NCBI GenBank assembly: GCA_914767885.1 | Contig: CAJZBQ010000004.1 | Span: forward strand, 535,001-599,000 | Direction: 5' to 3' | Source: Blepharisma stoltei | Taxonomy: Eukaryota; Ciliophora; Heterotrichea; Heterotrichida; Blepharismidae | Length of the DNA stretch: 64,000 bases | Shown here: piece after piece, positions 10,747-19,655 of the stretch | How positions within the stretch are numbered: position 1 is the stretch's first letter | Layout: every line of letters starts with the position of its first letter | Program-made: the position numbers and the translations under genes | The notes under the pieces: generated by a model | The model's input: the letters and a program-made list of their open reading frames with translations, nothing else | Databases searched by the model: none | What the model was told of the DNA's origin: nothing

Positions 10747-13700
10747 ATGATAGATAGCAACGCTGAAAATTATCAGGAAAATACGCTTGATACTGAAGTA
10801 ACTAGAGAGAGATCAATTCAGACAACTATGAAATTAGTTGGGGAAATTCAAGAAAGTAATAGTGCTACTGGAAGTATTGAAGCAAATTCATCACTTTTGA
10901 TTAATAATCCTCTAACTTCCAGCCAAAATGAAACATCAAATCGAGCGCAAAATGAGCCTCCTTTACTTTCGAGCTCACACACAGCAAGAGCTTGGCCACA
11001 AAATGAACAGCATCGTCTTCATGCGGAAGATTTCAAGAATTTAATCACTGCTGAACCCAAATCTCTAATCCAAAAGATAACGAAAACAGATAAAATTGAT
11101 CTTCAAATGCCAAATTTAGAAAGAGAGAGACCAGAAAATGAGCATTCTCCACCTCCTGCGGGTGAATTTAAACTTACCATTCCTGATGGCACGAAAAAAT
11201 CTAATGCTTGTCTTCCTCATCCTCCACCTCTTACTGTTCAAAATAATACCCCTGATATACCCAGCATATTCCCAAATAATAGAGATAAAAATATTCTTCA
11301 AGAGCGAAAAACTAATAATTTATTTGAAAGAAGTAAAAGCCCTAATACGAACCCATTTCCTGTTTCCCAAACAAAATCTCATAAATATAAAATTCCATCA
11401 GTCAGCAAAGAAATAAAAATAAAGGATTATACAATTTCGAGCGAAAGCTCAGAAAGCGAAATGAATGACACAGATCGGATTATTCCATCAGTGAGAAGCT
11501 CTATCCGTGATGAAGCAAGTATACCAGCTCCTTCAGTTTTTATGACGAAAAATCAATTTATAAAAGAACAGCTTGACGAGCGAAGCCAAAAATCTCAAAT
11601 TAAACTCCAGCAATCAGTGTTTGAAGATGAAAATTCAAGTAATTTAAGTGAAGATAAAAATTCAAGTAATTTGAGTGAAGATGAAAATTCAAGCAATCAG
11701 AGTGGATATATAGATATGACACAATCATTTGAAGATAGCGGACAAGATAAAATGACTCAAAAACAGCCACCAAATTCATTAAATCAGCCATGAAAGCAAA
11801 ATCCTATACACTATTAGACAGCTGGAAAAACATTTTTACTAGTTGATTAAACTAATATCTTATTTTCCCCTTAAAATAAGCCATTTTGAAGAAAGAAATA
11901 GGCACTGGTCATCCAATAATATGGCATTCAGGCTGCAAAATATTGCATAATACCCCTGTGAGTAAATTACCACCCCCACCTAAAACTTTTAATGTAATAT
12001 TAAAAAGTGATATTCAACCTAAGCAATCAAAAGTTGCTATCGATGAAGGCTACAATAGCGATGATTTCGATAGTGATGAAGCTGAGATACTTTACAATAA
12101 TACTCCAAAAGAATTAATAAATACTCCAGAAGACTTAATAAATGCTCCAAAAGACTTAAAAACTACTCCAAAAGATTTAATAAATACTCCAAAAGACTTA
12201 AAAAATGTTGCAAAAGACTTAAAAAATACTCCACAGGACTTAATAAATGCTCCAAAAGACTTAACAAATACTCCAAAAGACTTAAAAAATACTCCACAAG
12301 ACTTATAGAGGTTTCCTCTATATAGCGCTGAAAGCGCAGACATTTTCCCAGGAGCTTTCCAAGTTCGTCGGACCGAATCGCTTTTTGGTCCGACCAAGGC
12401 ATTGATTTGGTGCAACCAACCGATAAATTCCGATCAGAATTTATCGGCCTTACAGCGCCAAACATAGGAAACTTCTATAATAAATACTTCAAAAAACTTA
12501 AAAAATACTCCAAAAGATTTAATTAATGAAGAACAATTTTCATTGGCCATTCCAGCCATGCTTGAAAATTTATTATGATTATTAAATCACCGCCAAATGT
12601 TCCTTGCTCTAGCTGAGGTTCTTTCTAATATGAAAATGATTTAATTTATTTTTAATATATTGTTTCGAAATTCACAGATCCCAATTTGCAAAAATTTGTG
12701 TAAATAAATGCAATTTAATTAATTAAATATAAGTTTTAGAAGGAACTGTTTAAATTTAATAGAATTCATTATAAAAACAACTACACATACAAATTATTTT
12801 TTATGAAAATTATGGGATAATTTCTATGAAGAATGCAGAGCTTGCTCGCTAACAGATTGGTAGTTAGTGGCTCTCATACTAGAATATTCACTGCTTTATG
12901 TGCTTTAACAGAAAATGCTCCTGAAGCAATGAAGCCCGGGTTTACTTCTCTTTTATCTTCATTTCATTGTGAAAAATGCCAAGTGAATCTTTATGAGGGA
13001 GTTACAAGCTGCAATCATAAATTATGTAAAGAATGTTCCATCGAATCATTACGAAAAAGGACAAATGGCCTAATTCTGTTAACAACTTATGAAGAAGAAA
13101 GCTTTAGAACGATGTGCCCAAAGTGCAAAAAAAAATTGCTCGATAAAGACTTGGAAGCTATTTTAGGAGACAATTATGAGATTTATGATTTAGAGAGAAA
13201 CAAGCGACAATTAGAACAAGATAATCAACGAAGACATGCCTATATGAGCACATCTTCAGAAACCGATCATGAGTGCTTTACTTGCCATAAGGAATTAAAA
13301 GATGAGATGTGCTTTAAAAATGATGTATGCAAACACCAATGCAAAGAATGCTTGGCATCTAGTATGAGAAGAGGAAGGACAGGATGTCCTCATTGTAGGC
13401 AAACTTATTCAATGAATATTTCCACCGAGAATGATATCTGCCAAGGCTGCAATCAATTGATGTATTTTATTGGAAATAACTTGAGAAAAGTTTGCAATGG
13501 CCATTTGATGTGTAATCGCTGCATAAACGAATCTTATCAAGCGAAGAAGTGCAAAATATGTAAGATAACTGCAGATCGCAATTTATTATTGGAATTTGAT
13601 AGGATTTTATTTGGGAGATGCACTGGGCCTTGTGAGCAAAAAAAACTGTTAGATTATTTCATATTGAAAGAATGCTGCAATCAAGATGTATGCATCGAAT

Positions 13701-13801
13701 GCCAAGCAAATGACAAGGAAGCCTGCATTAAGTGTAGAAAACCACTTGGAAACTGGGCTAAACAGCAGCTACAATATATAGCAAGTAGGCAAAGCATATA
13801 A
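10747..13801 (+). CDS. Low-complexity, KDL-repeat and multi-RING zinc-finger protein
   Basis: Read as one gene of about 855 aa from ATG 10747 to TAA 13801 after removal of three inserts. The first 350 residues are Ser/Asn/Glu-rich, ending in tandem copies of ENSSNLSED. The middle has about 15 copies of a five-residue NTPKDL-type repeat. The C-terminal 300 residues hold several Cys/His clusters of RING or treble-clef type: HCEKC...CNHKLCKEC...CPKC, then CFTC...CKHQCKEC...CPHC, then CQGC...CNGHLMCNRC...CKIC. That arrangement suggests an E3 ubiquitin ligase or a zinc scaffold. The two later junctions are well supported. The first (11807-11898) is inferred from the lack of any in-frame Met in the middle segment and from the total length becoming a multiple of three. 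If it is wrong there are two genes, 10747-11817 and about 11886-13801. Confidence 0.65.
11807..11898. mobile_element. Candidate short IES (92 bp)
   Basis: TA at 11807-11808 and 11899-11900. Removal joins WKQNPI to GTGHPIIWHS and bypasses two in-frame stops. No inverted ends are visible, so the boundaries are inferred only from the reading frame. Confidence 0.4.
12306..12479. mobile_element. IES (174 bp) with long inverted ends in the KDL repeats
   Basis: TA at 12304-12305 and 12478-12479. The ends are TAGAGGTTTCCTCTAT and ATAGGAAACTTCTA, an imperfect inverted pair; two internal hairpins (about GTCGGACCGAATCG / GGTCCGACC and CGATAAATTCCGATC / GATCAGAATTTATCG). Excision gives GACTTAATAAATAC, matching the neighbouring repeat units. 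Confidence 0.88.
12629..12849. mobile_element. Strongly degenerate F1-derived IES (221 bp)
   Basis: TA at 12629-12630 and 12850-12851. The interior retains the F1 core order (CCCAATTTGCAAAAATTTG, then GCAATTTAATTAATTAAAT, then AATAGAATTCATTATAA). The right end keeps CTTGCTCGC. Excision gives an in-frame VLSNNRLVVSGSHTR. Confidence 0.65.
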
Positions 13802-14167
13802 TCACTAAAAGTACAGTGAAATGACCAAAGGATTTAAACTGGAGAACATATAAAATATTTTTTTACCTAATTACCATAAATAAAATATTTATAATAGTTC
13901 GCTGTTATCTATTTAATATATGAAAATACGATAAGAGTTGCCAGTAGACATGCTTTTACCCTTAAAAGGAGGTATATATAATAAGCATCACAAAATTTTA
14001 AAATTATATCTTTTCCAGGGACTGTTAATGCACCAGAATTAAGTTGAAATAGTCTTCTGCATAAATAAAGCTACTTTCATTAAATTTTCGCATATCTTAT
14101 AGCCATACTGAGCATTGCCAAGTTCACTGATTTAATTAATTTCTCAATATCTAACTAATAATATATA

Positions 14168-14515
14168 ATGGATAGCAAACTAGACTCAATAAACTTACAG
14201 CAGCGAAAAATAGAATGCCAAAAAATCATGCAGTCCCACCCTAATCAAATCCCAATCATCCTTGAAAACGACAAAGAAATAAACGACAGCAAAACTATGG
14301 AGAACAGATTTTTGGTCCCAAAAAGATTCAAATTTCAGGAGTTTATCTTTAACTTGAGGAAGAACATGAATTTGCCAAAGACCAGCGCATTATTTATATC
14401 AATAGGAGGTCACTTGCCTGCATTAGATAAGACGATGATAAGTATTTATGATGAGTTCAAAAATCCAGATGGGTTTCTTTATGTTCGTTACTCATCAGAA
14501 TCAGCTTTGGGGTAA
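14168..14515 (+). CDS. ATG8: Autophagy ubiquitin-like protein Atg8
   Basis: A 115-aa protein with the Atg8/GABARAP/LC3 pattern: an N-terminal helix with RKIECQKIMQSHPNQIPII, the hydrophobic patch FLVPKRFKFQEFIFNLRK, and the C-terminal GFLYVRYSSESALG. It is conjugated to phosphatidylethanolamine on forming autophagosomes. The final residue is Gly directly before TAA, so no Atg4 trimming would be needed before activation. Upstream 13802-14167 is AT-rich with nothing else visible. The gene has no IES or intron. Confidence 0.9.
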   Translation: MDSKLDSINLQQRKIECQKIMQSHPNQIPIILENDKEINDSKTMENRFLVPKRFKFQEFIFNLRKNMNLPKTSALFISIGGHLPALDKTMISIYDEFKNPDGFLYVRYSSESALG

Positions 14516-14553
14516 TTTGTTAAATTAGTTTAATAGATGTTAATAGATTAATT

Positions 14554-15015
14554 ATGCAAGAGCTTTTAAAACAGGCCTTGATTAATTATAAGCCAGCTAG
14601 CGTAGTAAGAAAACCGCTAGAGGTTAAATCGAAGACAATTACTTTAAAAGAGAGGATTATTTCCAAAAACAGATCAGAAAAGATAATATCATTGAATTAT
14701 AATCAACCTAGGAATTTGAGTAGATGCAAAAATAGTGATATTCTTAATAAGAGAAAGAAACTTGATTATAAGGGCGTTGAGAGATCTGAAACTTTAAAAA
14801 ACTATACCGATTTTTTCTCTAGTTCTTTTATAAAGCAGAAAAAGGGAAGGGAAAGAAAATCAAAAAGCTGAGGTGAATTGCCAAAAATGCAGCCAATAAA
14901 AAAATGCTGTGATACAAAACTAATGATTAATATCAAAAATTTAATTAAATCCAGAATGGCATGCAAAACAGCTTACCATAAAACTGGAGACATTAATTTG
15001 AGCCCTTGGCAATAA
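14554..15015 (+). CDS. Small basic hypothetical protein
   Basis: Encodes 153 aa from ATG 14554 to TAA 15013-15015 when the TGA at 14869-14871 is read as Trp (KSKSWGELPK). The protein is rich in Lys and Arg throughout, with a Lys/Arg-dense stretch before the Trp (KQKKGRERKSKS). I see no membrane segment and no known domain. It lies 38 bp after ATG8 on the same strand. Function unknown. Confidence 0.6.
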
Positions 15016-15100
15016 CTTATAATTTTGAAAAAGAAATTAATATATAAAACTCTGATAATCAAATCCCCAGCATAACGATGATTATTTTTATTCCAATATT

Positions 15101-17912
15101 CTCCTAAAACAGTTGCCATCTTGAAAAGTATTTCCATAATTTCAAAGACTCTATTGAGGTTTTAATCATTAGCATTTCTGTAGATGATGGCATATAGCGC
15201 TGCATAAAAAACCTTGGCTGTCTTTCCCTCCAAATTGATAAAGAACCTTTCTTAAACTCTTCTGTTTCCTTTTCGCAATTTGACATGAAGGTTCCATACA
15301 AACCCGAACTAACCCCATCAGCAAGAAAAATTAAATAATTTTGACTGAATTCAAACTCATTCGGATATTGCTGAATAATCTGATGGACTGCATCCAAAAA
15401 CTGCAAGAAGCATGGCGACCTTTCTTGGCCATTGCACCTATCCCTAAATTTATGACCGAATGACAGCCATTCCTTGGTCAGCAAAATTTGGAATCCACAA
15501 AAAGTCCTATAGAATGGATCCAAAATGATTTGCGCTAATGAAGTCACACTCGGAGTTGTATCCCAGCCATCTAGACAAGTTACTAACTCCCCCCTCCCTT
15601 TAAATTGGAACTAAAAAATTTTGTTCCAATTTAAAGGGGGTTAAGAAAATTGTTTTAAAAAAAAAATCATTATAAAATTTTTTATAAAAAAAAATTTATA
15701 TTAAATTTTTAAAAAAAAAAAATTTCAAAAATTTATCGAATTAGATTAATAAATTTGTTTAATAAAATGCTATTTACTCTTTATCCTTTAAAAAAAAGCA
15801 AGATATAACTAAAATTTTATTATTAATTAATACGCCACTATTAATTGGTATCAAAACTATTTACACAAAAATTATTATTTTTATTGATAAAAAAAAATTT
15901 TAGAAAATTTATTAATCAAAGTGCTAATTTTGTTTAAATAAGATGTTATTTATACTCTATTCTTTAAAATAAAGCAAGAGATAAGTAAATTTTGAATTTT
16001 TGTAAAGAATTCGTATTGAATTTATATCAAAGCTATTTAAATAAAAAATATCATTTTTATCAAAAAAATAAAATTTTTTTTGAAAATATTTAAAATAAAA
16101 AAAATTAAATTTTTTTAAAAATTTACAATTAAGAATAATAAATCTATTTAAATAAGATGCTCTTTATACTCTATTCTTTAAATAAGAGCAGGATATAACC
16201 AAATTTTTAATTTTAGTTAAGAAGAAACATTTAAATTATATCAAAACTTTTTACATAAAATTATGATTTATATATATAAAATTTTTTATTATAAATGTTT
16301 TTTTTCCAATTTAAAGGGGTTACCAAAAAAAGTGGAAATTTTACCTATATTTTGATCCAATTTAAAGGGGGGGGAGTAAGACAGATGCTTTTTCGAAATG
16401 AATATAATCAGCCACAGATGTGGAGACAGATAAAAGAGTTTTTAAGTTATGGAGCCATCTTGAATGGTGTAACACAGTAAAAAAATAATCTTTTCTCTCA
16501 TACAAGGATTTTAATTGGTCAAAACTCTCTTTTATTTTCAAAATATCAGGAAAATTTACAGTTAATACTTGGCAGACTGTGTAGCTTGGAGTTCCATAGT
16601 CTCTGCTAGAGGTTTTTGTATTGGTTTTATATTTGATGTCAATGACGTATTTTATCCGCGACCTTTCCATGAATTCTTCATCTTCTATGCAGCGCAATGA
16701 AACTCCTTCAGATGGCTGGCTGCTGCGAAAGATGCCAAAGCCTTTATTGTATCAGCAGAGGGTGGGAATCCGTCCTCGATTTCTATAGAGTCCAATGGCT
16801 CTGAGGTCTTCTTGAGTTAGAGCAATTGGCAAAATAAGACATGAAGGATAAGTACTGCAAAATTCATAGGTGGAGTTTATAGCTGAAATTCTATATTGGT
16901 TCTCATCTAGCGCGCCTAGACGGGTAAACTCTTTTACAGGGTCATATATATCCCAGCCGTAGCTGTCATGCAGGTTTGAAGCATTAAAATGCCGTAAGCA
17001 TGAAACTTTACCATACTCTGAGTTGTATCTTTCAGCAAATTTTTTAGTTTCTTCAGCATTTTTGAATATAAATTCAATGCTCCTTAAGTCTTTTGTGTTG
17101 ATTTTTACTGAATTTATTTGGATTTCTAATGTTTCCACACATAGTAATGGGATACTGAAAAAATAGGAATATTGGCTGTCACAGTGAAAATAAATTCTAA
17201 ATGTGGTTAAATAAAGCATCCCTTCTAGTCTCAGACATGGAGAAACAGCTGATACGTCTGAGTTATATAATATTGCTTCACCGTCATAAAATTTCGGATC
17301 TTCATGAATTTCTGCGATTGACTCTTTAGCAAACTCTTCTTCTTCAGATCTCAGCATAGAGAGACTATCACAGATTTTCACTAAAATTTCGCAAGTTGAT
17401 ATGAAATTTCTGTGCAATTTAAATTCAATAATCGTCATAAAAATTCCATTAACCATTTTGTCTTGAATTTCTTCTAACGACAGCTCATGCCTTGATATAG
17501 CAACTCGGTTGTTTTCAAGGACAATTAAAACTTTATCATCTCAAGAGACCTCATCAAATTTTGCTACACTAAATGACCGGAAAAATAAGCCAGCCTCATC
17601 TTCCACAGATTCAAAAGTTAATGTGTGTGACTGATTTGCAAGATTACACACAATAGATAAGTTAAGCTGAAAAATCGAGGAGTTTTTTATTTTTGCTTCA
17701 CTGACTTTAAGAAATGGCGTAGGAGCCCAACCTGAAGATCCTGCTTCATCAACAGCTCAAGATCAATATTTCCCATACTCTAAAAGTTTTACCTCTTGGC
17801 CGTTCTTAAGGGAGATCCTGGTCGGAGACTCCGAGCGATAAGAGCCTAGAGCTCGAGCTTCATAAAGCTTGAAATTCTTCATATGAGGTATTTGCATATA
17901 AAACGTTGCCAT
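15101..17912 (-). CDS. SH3-myotubularin, probable pseudophosphatase
   Basis: Encodes 672 aa after removal of a 793-bp IES; ATG at 17910-17912, TAG at 15101-15103. An SH3-like N-terminus (ISLKNGQEVKLLEYGKYW...GWAPTPFL, about residues 18-70) precedes a PH-GRAM region (about 190-290: EAILYNSDVSAVSPCLRLEG) and a myotubularin phosphatase domain (YGWDIYDPVKEFTRLG, LTSLAQ-like VTSLAQIILDPFYRT). Active myotubularins carry the CX5R loop HCSDGWDRT; here it reads TCLDGWDTT, so Cys (about 515) stays but the catalytic Arg is Thr and the preceding His is Thr. It probably binds phosphoinositides without hydrolysing them and regulates a partner, as known dead myotubularins do. The IES ends four residues upstream of this Cys, and excision gives SVLVTCLDGWD in frame. 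Confidence 0.88.
15584..16376. mobile_element. F2 MITE / IES (793 bp) next to the myotubularin P-loop
   Basis: TAA at 15584-15586 and 16377-16379. Left end: CTCCCC..., TTTAAATTGGAAC, a spacer and its inverted copy. Right end: two direct motif copies around a spacer CCAAAAAAAGTGGAAATTTT. The interior has three diverged units of about 200 bp. Confidence 0.92.
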
Positions 17913-18116
17913 TTTGAGTTATTATTCTAAGACTAAGATAAAAGATATAAAATAATAGAATAGTTAGAAGTTAGGAATATTATATTACTTAAAATGGCAG
18001 ATCCATAAGGGATATTTCAAATAGTTTAAACTTATGGCATTTTATTAATAATAAGAATTTAATAGAGGCAAAATCATTCGCCAGAATTCATGTGAATATT
18101 ATTCTCCATTTGTAAA

Positions 18117-18608
18117 ATGGAGATTGACAACATCTTTGACAAACCTGATAACTTAACATCAAAACCCAGAAACTATTTGGAAATTCAAATTCCACATCAG
18201 CCAGAGTATGTCGATTTTGGTACAAATACAATGGAAATAGAAGACACTCCAAAAATCCCAAAATATCGGCCAATTATTAGCCAATTCAAGCCTCAAACCC
18301 AAGTGAAAAAATGCGCTTTGCCTTTATCCATCATGAATTCAAGAATCGACAAAAAGTGCCTAGAAAAGGATCCCAAAAACTGCAGAAATTCATCTCAGTT
18401 CTTCAACGAGGCCGAAAAAATAATTTTTCATAAGCATTTGCCTCGGAAAATAAATAAATCGGAATTTTATAGAGGGATATGTATGACGCCTAATATGACA
18501 AAGGAATATAAAATTAAGCAAAAAAGACAAAGAAGCGTTAGCCCTCCAGTTTTGGAAGCCCATAGTAATCATTTTAAGACTGAGCTTCATGAACCCCTAA
18601 GTTCTTAG
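18117..18608 (+). CDS. Hypothetical protein
   Basis: A 163-aa frame from ATG 18117 to TAG. The protein is rich in Pro, Lys and Ser with no obvious domain or membrane segment. The C-terminal third is basic (KIKQKRQRSVSPPV), which could be a nuclear localisation or phosphorylation region. The start has no in-frame Met upstream before stops. It lies in a 1.7-kb gap between myotubularin (divergent) and the membrane-protein gene. Function unknown. Confidence 0.6.
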   Translation: MEIDNIFDKPDNLTSKPRNYLEIQIPHQPEYVDFGTNTMEIEDTPKIPKYRPIISQFKPQTQVKKCALPLSIMNSRIDKKCLEKDPKNCRNSSQFFNEAEKIIFHKHLPRKINKSEFYRGICMTPNMTKEYKIKQKRQRSVSPPVLEAHSNHFKTELHEPLSS

Positions 18609-18617
18609 TTAAGATTA

Positions 18618-18658
18618 TAGAAAAGCTCTTTCAGGCCTAAAAGCTCTTTCAGGCCTAA
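18618..18658. repeat. Two-copy short tandem repeat
   Basis: The unit AAAAGCTCTTTCAGGCCT occurs twice in tandem just after the preceding stop codon and just before a GC-rich repeat block. Confidence 0.7.
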
Positions 18659-18699
18659 AAGTCTCAACTCGCCTCCATAACACGCATCACTCGCTTGCG

Positions 18700-19200
18700 A
18701 ATCCAGAAGCAGCCTCACTCTGTGTCGCTCATTGCGGGCTAGGGCTTGCACTTGCTGCCTGAGAGCCAGAGACATTAGGTTATCATACTGGGCTTCAGCT
18801 GGGATCCTTCCTAAAAATTGAAGAGCGAATTTTTTGCCGGTTTTCCAACCAAAATGGAGCTCGAAGCTTAGGACGTGGCGACTAGTATCACTCTATAAAA
18901 AAATTGACTCCTTAGGGAGTGATAACCATAAATTCATTCATTCATTAATCACTCTATGGAATTACCCGAGTGGCCAAGCAACCACCTCTGGCTTTCTGGG
19001 TGTCCTTTTTCAAACTCCGGCGAATCATCTTTCAGTGGTTAAAAACCAAATCTGGATGCGAGTAAGTAGTCAGCTAAGCCTAAATTACGTTCCACCAACC
19101 CAGGAAAACCCTACCGGACACTCATGTTCTAATACTATCCTCCCTTACATAAATTCTTTTGGGTTCCCGGGCTAGAGGTGTTAAGAGGCAGGTTGGCACC
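18700..19200. repeat. GC-rich dispersed repeat, family B copy 1
   Basis: A GC-rich block in AT-rich surroundings. It matches 20215-20645 in the same orientation through ordered short blocks: CACTCTGTGTCGCTC / CACTGTGTGCTTCTC, GAGTGGCCAAG / GATTGGCCAAG, AGTGGTTAAAAACC / CGGGGTAAAAAACTGG, and TTCCACCAACCCAGGAAAA / CTCCACCACGCCAGCAAAA. There is no coherent protein. Probably a non-coding mobile repeat or the remnant of one. The remaining sequence to 19655 shows nothing further. Confidence 0.55.
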
Positions 19201-19655
19201 CGCGCCATTTAATAATGAATGCTTAATGAATCCCATAAGTGATTTGGATCTAGACTGAGAAGGACTTCCTTATATAGTCGCTTGATACCTTTAAGTAAGT
19301 CTTCAATGCCCATAAAAATGAAGTGCAAGTCTAAGTCGCCACTTATGAACCCTCTTCTGACGTTTGATTTGAAAAATCATAAATTGTCAACACTGCTTTT
19401 AACACATCATAAAGATGAATATGTAATTTAACATCAAAGCTAACTATTTATTGTATTAATGCTTAGGATTAAGGATGAATGTTATTTTATTATCCAAATT
19501 TTAAAAGAATATTTAAATTCTCTAATAATCATAAATTATTTTCACTGACAAATCCGTAAAATATGCTTCTAACATTAAAATATTCATTTCAATACGCTCA
19601 ATTTTCTTATTGCATTTAATAATCTTCTGTATATTAGTAAAGGGTAACAGATAAA

